Shown here: positions 39,001 to 46,845 of the stretch, one piece after another
Position numbering within the stretch: position 1 is the first letter of the stretch
Layout of the letters: every line of letters begins with the position of its first letter
The notes under the pieces: generated by a model
Database searches by the model: none
The model's input: the letters and a program-made list of their open reading frames with translations, nothing else
What the model was told of the DNA's origin: nothing
Made by a program: the position numbers and the translations under genes
NCBI GenBank assembly: GCA_963677085.2
Contig: CAXXFH010000004.1
Span: forward strand, 4,774,001 to 4,838,000
Direction: 5' to 3'
From: G963677085 sp963677085
GTDB lineage: Bacteria > Planctomycetota > Planctomycetia > Pirellulales > Thermoguttaceae
DNA length: 64,000 nucleotides

Positions 39001-41952
39001 TCCGGCACGCTTACGCTCCGAGGCTCGATTGGGCACAACGGTGGAACGACTATCTCCGCCGGAACACTGGCCGTGGATACCAACTTCTCGTCGACCGGGC
39101 TGTCGATGGCCAACGGTAGTGAACTCCAGGTTGTGGGGGGCACCACTACCTGGAACGCCGGGGACCTCCAAACCGGACAAACCCTGACGGTCGACGGCGG
39201 TACGCTCGACCTGAACCAGGATTTTAATCGCACGGGCACGCCTGCCGGTACGTTCAATTTCCATAGCGGTACGATCGAGGTCTCCGGCGGAACAACCCAG
39301 TGGAACGACGTGGCGGTGACCAACGGCAAGACGGTCACCGTGGACGGCGGAACCTGGAACACGAACACCCTATCATTTACCCAGGGCAACGCAGGCACGG
39401 TCAATCTTCAGAGCGGCACGTTGACGGTCGCCGGCGATGCCGATTTCTCCGACGGCACTTTTACGTTCACCGGCGGCACGCTCAACGTGGGCGGGACACT
39501 CGTGGGAGTCACGACCGTGGCCGCCGGACAGACCGTCAACCTCACCGCGGCCTCCGGCCAATGGAGCCAGGCCAATCTCGTCGTCGATGGAGACCTGGGC
39601 GTTGGGGCCGACGGCACGCTGAATCTCACCGGCGCATTGACGGCCAACGGAAACGTCGAGGTGGCCGGCGACGCCACCGTGGGCGGCCTGGCCATTGGAA
39701 ACAGCGGCGCATTGACGCTCAGTGGCGGTACGTTGACACTCACCGGCGACACCGACTTCTCCGCCCAGGCCGGAACCTTCACGCATACGGCCGGCGAGAT
39801 CGAAGTCACCGACGGAACCACCACGTGGAACGCTGGCTCGGATGGTCTTTCCGCCACGAAACGACTCACGCTCGACGGTGGTACCCTTGAGATTGTTGGC
39901 GTCGACTTCGACACGACACAGAACGGTTTCACCGCCACTAGCGGCTGTTTCGAGGTCGACGGCGGCGGGACGTTGACGGGAAACACCTCCACGCTGAACG
40001 ACCTGAATATCGCCAACCGTGGCGTCGTCGCCATGGACCAGGGCACCGACGGCACCTACACCGGCGAGATCAGCGGCGACGGTTCCCTGACGAAAACCGG
40101 CAGCGGCCGGCTGACCCTTTCGGGCGACAACTCCTACAGCGGCGGTACGACCGTTTCCGCCGGAACCCTCGTAGGCAACACAACGAGCTTGCAGGGCGAT
40201 ATCGTCAACAACGCGATCGTCGAATTCAATCAGATCGTGGACGGCACCTACACCGGAGACATGTCCGGTAGCGGCTCGTTGCTCAAGACGGGCGACGGCA
40301 CCCTCTCTTGGTCGGGGAACCTTACCTGCTTGGGCACCACCGAAATCAGCGCCGGCTTCCTGCTCCTCAACGGAAACCTGTCGAGTAACTGTACCATTGA
40401 CTCTGGGGCTCGACTCGGCGGCAACGGAACGGTCGGGGACCTCAACAACCAGGGCATCGTCGCGCCCGGCAACTCCATCGGAACAACCACCGTCACCGGC
40501 GACTATGCCCACAATGCGTCGGCCACCTATGAAGTGGAAATCAACGACGCCGGCCAATCCGACCTGATCGACGTCGCCGGAACGGCTACCATCCACGGGG
40601 GAACGGTTGACGTGCAACCCGAGGCGGGCACCTACACGCCTGGTATGAGCTACACCATCCTAGAAGCCGATGGCGGCGTCACCGGAATGTTCGACTCACT
40701 CACCGGCAGCGTAATCGGCTCGCGGCTCCAGTTGATCTATAATCCAAAGGACGTCCAACTGTACCTCGCACCCTTGTATATAGGAGTTGCCCAGACGTCG
40801 AACCAGCAAGTGGTGGCCATCGTGCTCGAACAGATGGCTCTTGCCCCCACCGGCGACGTCGCCGCCGTCCTCGGCCAACTCGACACCGTCATTAACAACC
40901 CGGGTGGGGCGGCCTACCTCGGCCAGTTCGGCGGGGAGGTCTTCGGCTCGGCGGCCTCGGTGGGAATCCAGAACACCAGTCTGTTTTTCGGCGCGATCAG
41001 CCGGCGGCTGCGGACGATGGACGCCTTTCTCGCCACCGGAAAAAGTCGACCACGCACGGCGACACGCTCCACCGTCATCCGCGGCCAGTCGCCCTCGTGG
41101 CTCGCGTCGACCACAGCAACCTGGCGCCCTTGGTACCAGGGCTACGGCGTCTCGGGCAACGCCAACGGCGATGGCAACGCCGCGGGCTTCCACTATTCGA
41201 TTGGCGGGACCACCGTCGCCGTTGACCGGGCATTGGACGACCATACGCGATTCGGCCTCGTCGGCGGTTACAGCAACAGCAATATCCGGCTCAGCGGCCC
41301 GAACCAACGCACCTTGGTCGACAGCGGCCAGTTCGCCCTCTACCTGCAACGGTACTGCTGCTGCCGATATACAACCGGCATCTTTTCCTATGGCCATAAC
41401 GACTACGATTCGTCACGTCAACTGGCCTTCGGCAATATCAACCGCACGGCGTCGGCCGATCACCACGGCGACGAGTTCGCGTTCTATGTCGAACACGGCC
41501 GCCTGTTTCGTTTGGGCGGATTCCAATTCCAGCCGTACGGCGCCCTGCAATACATCAACCTGCACCAGTCGCCGTTCTCCGAAACCGGCGCCGACTCGAT
41601 GAATCTGGCGGTCGAGGGACTCCAGGCCCATTCGTTCACCGGCCAACTCGGCGGCCGCCTCACCTGGTACAAAAAACTCGGCGGTGGCCGGACCCTCGCC
41701 CCCGAACTGCGTGCCCTGTGGCGTCACGAGTTCCTCAACGAAAACCGGTTGGTCAACGCCAGCTTCGCCGGCGCCCCGGGCAGTTCGTTCGCCGTCTCTG
41801 GTGCGGACCTCGGGCGCGACGCAGCCATCCTCGGCACCGGCTGCAACATCTATCTCGGCAACCGAATCAGCCTCTTCGCCAACTACGACCTGCTGATGAA
41901 CAACGCCCAAGTCGCCCACGCCGGCACCGGTGGCCTGCAGGTCCTCTGGTAA
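36070..41952 (+). CDS. Type V secretion autotransporter with PATR repeats (1,960 aa)
   Basis: Signal peptide (MRFWGILVPLLGMAALFHG, cleavage near AGAA), then a CSLREA-like start (VGSLRWAITQANAS), an extremely Gly-rich segment (36490-37250), then autotransporter-associated beta-strand repeats (LVLSGTNTYVGGTTISGG type). The last ~290 residues form the beta-barrel (WYQGYGVSGNANGDG, FGLVGGYSNS, final Trp). The barrel translocates the passenger across an outer membrane. Between 38091 and 38858 four nearly identical 192-bp units occur in tandem. Start: ATG 36070 or 36097, without a clear Shine-Dalgarno. Adhesion is the usual role for such proteins but is not shown here. Confidence 0.9.
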   Translation: MPPKPSRFRMRFWGILVPLLGMAALFHGDRAGAATYNVTTTADTGAVGSLRWAITQANASAGVDDTIQFQADLTGTITLGSELPVIVDSVDIQGPTSGSVTVSGDDTYRVLFVHTTDADGNVDQDKTVSISDLTIANGRAKGGDGGSGVRGSVGGGGGGAGLGGGLLVTAGKVTVTDVVFNNNNATGGDGGICDYYAPTGGGGGGGGLGGDGAETEHGLSGGGGGGGIGVDAGGGADAGTGGDGILSTGDSGGSARNGVSGGSQAGGGASSNFTYGGGYTRYGGGGGGDGGAASTDKNGGDGGFGGGGGGAAADAISPIGGDGGFGGGGGGGGYADGGDGGFGGGGGGGGLGAGAGGFGAGDGRAASSYYRGGGGLGAGGAVFVRDGASLTVNYTGDATAIQNSSVTRGESGGSGADPGQALGAGMFLGQDVTFNVDEGYTATVADDIGGATYDAETDGGVIKSGDGTLVLSGTNTYVGGTTISGGKLSVSADEQLGDTSGGVTFDGGALQYGAAFALDSGRTLTISDGGGGIDTAGQDITLSHVLSHDAGGAATDGGFTKSGNGTLILSGANTYTGGTTVSGGTLQLDGGDNRLATTGDVAVSSGAALDLNDRNQQVAALIGAGSVLLGDGGEALTVGSGSFSGVLSEDGALVKAGTGTLVLSGANTFTGGTTVSGGTLAGNTSSLQGSIANNANVEFNQTADGTYAGTMEGTGSLAKTGAAKLTLSGTNTYGGGTTVSGGTLAGNTSSLQGSIANNANVEFNQTADGTYAGTMEGTGSLAKTGAAKLTLSGTNTYGGGTTVSAGTLAGNTSSLQGSIANNANVEFNQTADGTYAGAMEGTGSLAKTGAAKLTLSGTNTYGGGTTVSAGTLAGNTSSLQGSIANNANVEFNQTADGTYAGAMEGTGSLAKTGAAKLTLSGTNTYGGGTTVSAGTLAGNTSSLQGDIVNNAIVEFNQASTGTYTGQMSGTGSLVKTGSGTLTLRGSIGHNGGTTISAGTLAVDTNFSSTGLSMANGSELQVVGGTTTWNAGDLQTGQTLTVDGGTLDLNQDFNRTGTPAGTFNFHSGTIEVSGGTTQWNDVAVTNGKTVTVDGGTWNTNTLSFTQGNAGTVNLQSGTLTVAGDADFSDGTFTFTGGTLNVGGTLVGVTTVAAGQTVNLTAASGQWSQANLVVDGDLGVGADGTLNLTGALTANGNVEVAGDATVGGLAIGNSGALTLSGGTLTLTGDTDFSAQAGTFTHTAGEIEVTDGTTTWNAGSDGLSATKRLTLDGGTLEIVGVDFDTTQNGFTATSGCFEVDGGGTLTGNTSTLNDLNIANRGVVAMDQGTDGTYTGEISGDGSLTKTGSGRLTLSGDNSYSGGTTVSAGTLVGNTTSLQGDIVNNAIVEFNQIVDGTYTGDMSGSGSLLKTGDGTLSWSGNLTCLGTTEISAGFLLLNGNLSSNCTIDSGARLGGNGTVGDLNNQGIVAPGNSIGTTTVTGDYAHNASATYEVEINDAGQSDLIDVAGTATIHGGTVDVQPEAGTYTPGMSYTILEADGGVTGMFDSLTGSVIGSRLQLIYNPKDVQLYLAPLYIGVAQTSNQQVVAIVLEQMALAPTGDVAAVLGQLDTVINNPGGAAYLGQFGGEVFGSAASVGIQNTSLFFGAISRRLRTMDAFLATGKSRPRTATRSTVIRGQSPSWLASTTATWRPWYQGYGVSGNANGDGNAAGFHYSIGGTTVAVDRALDDHTRFGLVGGYSNSNIRLSGPNQRTLVDSGQFALYLQRYCCCRYTTGIFSYGHNDYDSSRQLAFGNINRTASADHHGDEFAFYVEHGRLFRLGGFQFQPYGALQYINLHQSPFSETGADSMNLAVEGLQAHSFTGQLGGRLTWYKKLGGGRTLAPELRALWRHEFLNENRLVNASFAGAPGSSFAVSGADLGRDAAILGTGCNIYLGNRISLFANYDLLMNNAQVAHAGTGGLQVLW
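38091..38858 (+). repeat. Four tandem 192-bp (64-codon) repeats inside the autotransporter
   Basis: The string CGTTTCCG(G/C)CGGAAC recurs at 38091, 38283, 38475, 38667 and 38859, always 192 bp apart. The units differ by only a few bases (GGCGG/GCCGG; ACGATGGAAG/GCGATGGAAG). In-frame, so the expansion lengthens the passenger without breaking it. Confidence 0.95.
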
Positions 41953-41995
41953 CGGAAACCGTCGGACCGGCCCACGTGCCCGACGGCCATGTCCA

Positions 41996-42944
41996 CTGAG
42001 GTTGCCCACCGACTTTCACCATGAACACATTGATACCACATCCACACGTCAAAGGCATCGAGCGTGAGCTTTTATCGGTGGCATGCTGCTACAATGGCCG
42101 CTTTGCCATCGACGACCGTCGAGCGACACCATGGGCGACGAACACCGCGAAACTGACCTTGGGGCCTTGCCGCTGCCGAAAGGCTGGACCACTACTGCTG
42201 CCCTTCGATGGGCTTCGCGGTCTTCAGGTCGAAGCCATCGTCGGAAGAAGTGACCGCGGCCTTCGACCGCATCCTTCGCAAGGAAGGAGCCAAACCAAAG
42301 CATCTGATCGTCGATCAAGGCTCTCAATTTAAGTGCGAGCACTTCGAGAAATGGTGCGAGGCGATGAACATCCTGCCACGGTTCGGGGCCGTCGGCCGGC
42401 ACGGCAGCGTCGCCGTCGTCGAACGTCTTCATCGGACCGCCAAAGAACTGTTGGCGATGATCACGGTGCCGGAAGACCAACCGCAGTTCGAGCGCGAGGT
42501 CGAACTGATTATCGAATGGTACAATGAGCACCGTCCCCACGACACACTCGGTGGCCGCACGCCCGATGAGGTCTTCTTCTCACGTCCGCCAGCCAACGAG
42601 CAACCGCGTATCGAGCTACGTCCGCGTTGGCCGCGCAGCTCGCCTTGTGCAGCGCCGCACGTCGACATCGACGGTGAACCAGGCGATCCGTTCGTCCTCA
42701 CGATCGATCACCTTGCCGGCCGGCGCCATCTGCCCATCATTCGCGTTCGCCGAGCAGCATAAGCACTGATTCTCGTCGGGAACGTGCGCCACCGGTCTGC
42801 GCGAAGGCCATTCCTCGCGTCTTTTTCGTTCAAGTTTCCAAAGATCGAACTCTTTCTCGCAGCGTGTCATGCCCGTCCGAAAACCTTCTGGCCTGCGGCT
42901 TCGGTGTAAATGTGTTCACGGCGAAAGTCGGTGGACCACTTCAG
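41996..42944 (+). mobile_element. rve-type IS, copy 2: internally deleted, both ends present
   Basis: Left end 41996 (CTGAG, then CCACCGACTTTCACCATGAA) and right end 42944 (GTTCACGGCGAAAGTCGG, then GGACCACTTCAG) form imperfect inverted repeats matching copy 3. The gene starts at ATG 42131 (MGDEHRETD..PLPKGW) but ~790 bp are missing between codon ~18 and the sequence before SMGFAVF, so it cannot make transposase. It could still be moved in trans. Confidence 0.85.
42131..42762 (+). pseudogene. rve-type transposase, internally deleted
   Basis: N-terminal codons 42131-42187 are joined out of frame to the C-terminal core (open from 42208: MGFAVFRSKPSSEEVT). The second Asp (IVDQGSQF) and the Glu (VAVVERLHRT) remain; the helix-turn-helix and first catalytic Asp are gone. 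Confidence 0.85.
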
Positions 42945-42979
42945 GTCCGTTTCACCCGGTTTGGCCGATCCGTCAACGG

Positions 42980-43008
42980 TTGACTATATCTCTAGTTGCA
43001 ACTAGCAT
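42980..43008 (+). promoter_or_regulatory. Sigma70-like promoter of the SPFH/P-type ATPase operon
   Basis: TTGACT (42980-42985) and TAGCAT (43003-43008) with a 17-bp spacer, 43 bp before the first ATG of the operon and 36 bp after the IS copy 2 right end. The spacer holds a perfect palindrome (next entry). Confidence 0.5.
42992..43005. promoter_or_regulatory. Perfect 14-bp palindrome, candidate operator
   Basis: CTAGTTGCAACTAG is its own reverse complement and overlaps the -10 box. Placement between -35 and -10 is typical of repressor operators (for example BlaI/CopY or MerR type). No regulator gene is adjacent, so the binding protein is unknown. Confidence 0.5.
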
Positions 43009-43050
43009 GATTGTATGGGGAATAAATAGGCTTTGTCATCCGACGCCCAA

Positions 43051-43458
43051 ATGAAGCGCAATTCGTTCCAAGCCGTTGCTATAGCACTCCTTGCTTTGCA
43101 GGGCGCGATCACGTTTTTTGGCAACGCCGGATTGCACATCATTTGTGGATGCAACCATCTTCACGGCCACGAGTCGTGTTCACGGACGACAGTTGCGGAA
43201 GGCCCTCGCCATCTCCACTGTTTCTTTCGCGCGGCCGGTCTTTCCGATAAGTCCGATGGGCATCATCACGACTCTCAGCGTTGCCCTATCTGTCGTTCGT
43301 GGTATACGCTGGGACAATCGGTTGTCGCATCCCAACCGGCAGCATGCGTAGGCACACAGCTCTTGACGGAAACCGTTGGAGAGGTTGTTCTCTTCGTGCC
43401 GAGCATGAGTTGTCACGAGTGTTTTCCCCGTGGTCCTCCTGCTCTTCAACTCGCCTAA
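43051..43458 (+). CDS. Small exported Cys/His-rich protein, possible metal binder
   Basis: 135 aa from ATG 43051. An N-terminal hydrophobic helix (AVAIALLALQGAITFFGNAG) precedes clusters of potential metal ligands: CGCNHLHGHESC, HLHC, DGHHHDSQRCPIC and CHEC. The HDSQxCxIC pattern recalls small planctomycete proteins next to heavy-metal efflux genes (from memory; the family name is uncertain). First gene after the palindromic promoter and 447 bp before the SPFH gene; I infer a periplasmic metal-sensing or metal-carrying role linked to the downstream P-type ATPase. Confidence 0.55.
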   Translation: MKRNSFQAVAIALLALQGAITFFGNAGLHIICGCNHLHGHESCSRTTVAEGPRHLHCFFRAAGLSDKSDGHHHDSQRCPICRSWYTLGQSVVASQPAACVGTQLLTETVGEVVLFVPSMSCHECFPRGPPALQLA

Positions 43459-43905
43459 TCAATGTCTGCCTGTTCCTTCAACGGACGCCCTTGATCCGTG
43501 ACGTGGTGTCTCATGATGTTGCTTCAGGGACGAGATTGCCGTTTTGTCGTGAGGCAGAACGCCACTCATGAAACACCGACATCACGGCGCCACGTCGTCC
43601 CGTCGCGACGGGCGGTCTATTAGGCAGTTCCATTCACGTTTTCACCGTCGTTCGCCGCCGTTTGCCGTAGCGCAGCTTGCGGTCTGTTGGGCGGTATGCG
43701 CGGTCTTCGAGCAAACTTTTCGTGCACGGTCTTCAAATCAACTCTTCGTGCGCGATCTTATGGCGAACTCTTGTTGACATGGCTGCGTAGTAGATGCTTG
43801 GTACATTTACCCCGCGTTCCTTGAACCAAGGGTGACCGACGCGACCCCGAGCGTTTTTCGGGGGGCAGTCGCATGATGTATTGTTCTTCCACAAACATCT
43901 GAAAG
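43459..43905. other. 447-bp spacer inside the operon
   Basis: A 69-codon ORF at 43568 lacks a ribosome-binding site and family features. I see no terminator or clear promoter. It may hold an mRNA leader or a second promoter for the SPFH gene. Confidence 0.4.
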
Positions 43906-45822
43906 ATGAACATGAGAGATTTGGACGACAAGACGCCGACCAGTCTGAGAAACGTCACCGAGGAGAAACACCCTGGTCATCGAGGGCTGCTATGGACGGC
44001 GACCGCCATAACGACCGCCGCTGCCACGGTCGTCGGAACGTACGGGCTGAAAAACAATCTTCCCGCTCTGAAGGCTTTGGCGGTCGAGTGCTTCACCGGA
44101 GCGGCTGCGTGCTGGCTGACGTTGCACGCCATCCGACTTCGTCGTCAACTCGCCCAGATGCACGAGCTTCTCGCCGATCGCACGTCATCCGGCGTCGCGT
44201 CGCGCAGCTTCTTCAGCAGCGACCGCCCCGATGTCGATGACATCCACGACGAGGACGACGAAGAATATCGAGACCATGCGCTGATCGCGATCGAACAAGA
44301 TCAACGGCTGCACTTGATACTCTTGTTCCTATCGACAATCACCGTCGCGACCGTTGCGGCGTTGTTGTTTCGACAAGGGATCGGCACGCTGGCCCCGCTT
44401 TCGCCGGGAGCAGCCACGACACTGGGCGTGTTGTGTTTGGTTCTGTCGTGCCTTTGTTTGGTTCTGGCAAGACCGTTCGCCACGATGGCGAACGACGAAT
44501 TGCCCGAGGCCGGAGCGTTGGCCGTGATTTTCCGCGAAATGCAGTGGGCGAGCGGTTTGATCGCCACGGCCGTCTTCATCAGCCAATTCTGGACGCCCGC
44601 TGGTTCGTGGTGCGGCAGGTTGCTCTTGCTCTGGGTATTCCTGCTGGCGTTGGAACAACTTGTCTGGATCGTGCAATCCTGGCGGCGCAAAGACAAACAC
44701 GCCGGGTTCATTTCGCCATTGCGGCTTGGAATCCGCGAGGCCTTGTTCGTCCGCGGCAACCCGGTCACCGGTATCTTCGACACAATCGAAACGCAATGGG
44801 GAATCAGTTTCCGTTCGTCTTGGGCGATTCGTTTCGTCCGTCGCGCCGCTCTGCCAGTCGTATGCCTGGCGGGCTTCTTGCTCTGGGGCATGAGCAGCTT
44901 GTCGTTGGTCGGGCTTCATGAAATGGGAATCCGTGAGAGCTTCGGACGCATGAACGGCGAGCCGCTCGGGCCGGGCTTGCAGTGGAAACTTCCCTGGCCA
45001 TTCGGGCGCGTTTTGCGATACCCGGTCAAGCAAGTAACAACGAAGCCGGTAGGGTTCAACGTCGGAGCCAAGCAGCCGATCGCCTATCTGTGGACCAAGG
45101 CGCACTCGAAGGAAGAGTTCGCGTTGGTTCTGGGTAACGGCAATGAGGCGGTTGCCGTTAACGCCATGGTCTACTACAAGATCCGCGAGGACCGCGAAGG
45201 GTTTTTGGATTATGCCCTCGGTTTCCAAAATCCCGACGTCGCTCTTGAGGCGTACGCTTATCGCGTTCTCATGGAGCAGACGCGGAACAGCACGTTGCGG
45301 GAGGTCCTTTCAGCGAAGCGCGACGCATTCGCCGAACATCTTCGCGATTCATTGCGGGAATATGCCGACGAAAACCGCCTTGGCATCGACGTCGTCGAAG
45401 TGGCGCTCTTGAATCTGCATCCGCCGATCGAAGCGGCGGCCGACTACCTGGCGGTCATTAGCGCGAAAATCGACGCGAACCGCAATCAGGTCGAAGCGAA
45501 CGCCGACAAGCTCGTCAAATTGCAGACGTCGGAAAAAGAACGCGGTGCCGCGGTCGCCCAGGCCAAGATCGACGCGGAACGACGCGTCGGATTGGCCGCC
45601 GAGGAATCGGCCACGTTCGCCGCCATCGGCGGAGCGTTTTCCGTCGCTCCCGAGTCCTTCAAATTGCGGTCATGGTTTGAAACCTTCGAAGACATTCTCG
45701 GCAGCAAGCCGTTGATGCTTATCGACAAGACATTTACGACCGGGTCTGGTGAAATCCTGCTCGACCTTCGGCCGAACAACACCCAGAACAAGGACGTTTT
45801 CACACCGAAAGGCATAAAATAA
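43906..45822 (+). CDS. Large polytopic membrane protein with C-terminal SPFH (band 7/HflK-like) domain
   Basis: 638 aa. About seven hydrophobic helices fill residues 25-335 (LLWTATAITTAAATVVGTYG, LILLFLSTITVATVAALLF, GVLCLVLSCLCLVLA, GRLLLLWVFLLALEQLVW, LPVVCLAGFLLWGM). An SPFH domain follows (VGLHEMGIRESFGRM, PGLQWKLPWPFGRV, then an Ala/Glu-rich helix around QVEANADKLVKLQ). Ordinary HflK is ~400 aa, so the membrane part is an extra. SPFH proteins form ring or dome scaffolds that control membrane proteases or partition transporters. It ends 3 bp before the HflC-like gene. Confidence 0.85.
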   Translation: MNMRDLDDKTPTSLRNVTEEKHPGHRGLLWTATAITTAAATVVGTYGLKNNLPALKALAVECFTGAAACWLTLHAIRLRRQLAQMHELLADRTSSGVASRSFFSSDRPDVDDIHDEDDEEYRDHALIAIEQDQRLHLILLFLSTITVATVAALLFRQGIGTLAPLSPGAATTLGVLCLVLSCLCLVLARPFATMANDELPEAGALAVIFREMQWASGLIATAVFISQFWTPAGSWCGRLLLLWVFLLALEQLVWIVQSWRRKDKHAGFISPLRLGIREALFVRGNPVTGIFDTIETQWGISFRSSWAIRFVRRAALPVVCLAGFLLWGMSSLSLVGLHEMGIRESFGRMNGEPLGPGLQWKLPWPFGRVLRYPVKQVTTKPVGFNVGAKQPIAYLWTKAHSKEEFALVLGNGNEAVAVNAMVYYKIREDREGFLDYALGFQNPDVALEAYAYRVLMEQTRNSTLREVLSAKRDAFAEHLRDSLREYADENRLGIDVVEVALLNLHPPIEAAADYLAVISAKIDANRNQVEANADKLVKLQTSEKERGAAVAQAKIDAERRVGLAAEESATFAAIGGAFSVAPESFKLRSWFETFEDILGSKPLMLIDKTFTTGSGEILLDLRPNNTQNKDVFTPKGIK

Positions 45823-45825
45823 GAA

Positions 45826-46845
45826 ATGACCACAACGAACGACAACATTCAAGATGTGGAACAAGCTCCCAAACGGAGCGTTGGACGTTTTCTCTGGCGA
45901 GTCGGTTCCGCCCTGTCCATCGTGGCGCTACTCGCGGCGTACAGCGCGACCGTGCAAGTTCCGGAGGGTTTCAACGCGGTCGTCACTCGATTCGGTCGGC
46001 CTATCGAAGATCGCATCGCCACCGAGGCCGGACTGCATTGGAAATTGCCCTATCCGATCGAGCAATCCCATCCGATCGACATGCGGCGACGGATCTTCAA
46101 CACGCCGTTTACGGCCACGTTCACCCGCGACAGGAAAAACGTCATTCTGCTCGACTACGTCGTTTGGCGAGTCGAGAAACCGCTGCTCTTTCTGCAAGCG
46201 ATCGGAACGCCTGAGGCCGCCGAGCAGAAATTGACGGGAATGGTCGCCAACAAGAAGAACTATCACATGGGCAATTACGACCTCTCGGCGCTGGTGTCGA
46301 CCGACTCGTCTACAATCAAGACCGAGGAAATCGAGGGCCTGATCCTTCGCGACATTCAAGGCCCGGCGTTGGAGAAGTACGGCATTCGCGTCGAGCAGGT
46401 CGGCATAAAACGCATCGCCTATCCCGAGGAAAACATGTCCGCCGTGCTCGATCAAATGCGGGCCGAGCGGAAATCGGAGGCGGGTGAACTGCGGGCAATG
46501 GGCGAAAAAGAAGCTCAGCGCATCCGTGACGAGGCGTCTGTCAAAAGCGAGGAAATCCTCCGGCAAGGGCGCGAGGAGGCCGGCAGAATCATCGGTCGCG
46601 CCGAAAAAGACGCTGCGGAAATTTATGCCCAAGCGCATCGCCTCGACCCCGATTTCTATGCGTTTTGGCGATCGCTGCAAGCGATCCGAAAGACACTCGG
46701 CTCGAAGGCGACCGTGATTTTGCGAAACGACGAAGGGCCGTTCAAGGCGTTGTTCGAACTACCAGAGTTCAAGAGCAAGAGAGAGCCGACGCAACAAGGC
46801 AGCGCAGCGCTCGACGCCCATGCCGCCGAAGGGAGCCAACGATGA
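45826..46845 (+). CDS. hflC: HflC-like SPFH protein
   Basis: 339 aa. One N-terminal transmembrane helix (ALSIVALLAAYSATVQV) leads into the SPFH core (VPEGFNAVVTRFGRPI, AGLHWKLPYPI, IRVEQVGIKRIAYPEEN) and a charged coiled coil (MRAERKSEAGELRAMGEKEA to RAEKDAAEIYA). In the HflKC-FtsH system HflC and HflK form a cage around the FtsH protease. No ftsH is present in this window. Its TGA overlaps the next ATG as ATGA. Confidence 0.87.
   Translation: MTTTNDNIQDVEQAPKRSVGRFLWRVGSALSIVALLAAYSATVQVPEGFNAVVTRFGRPIEDRIATEAGLHWKLPYPIEQSHPIDMRRRIFNTPFTATFTRDRKNVILLDYVVWRVEKPLLFLQAIGTPEAAEQKLTGMVANKKNYHMGNYDLSALVSTDSSTIKTEEIEGLILRDIQGPALEKYGIRVEQVGIKRIAYPEENMSAVLDQMRAERKSEAGELRAMGEKEAQRIRDEASVKSEEILRQGREEAGRIIGRAEKDAAEIYAQAHRLDPDFYAFWRSLQAIRKTLGSKATVILRNDEGPFKALFELPEFKSKREPTQQGSAALDAHAAEGSQR

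Noticed and set aside
43568..43777. 69-codon ORF in the operon spacer
   Set aside because: Arg/His-rich, no ribosome-binding site, no homology recognised; not better than chance for this GC content.
46665..46841. N-terminal extension of the HflK-like frame
   Set aside because: Lies inside hflC; the ATG at 46842 forms a typical ATGA overlap and opens the membrane helix.
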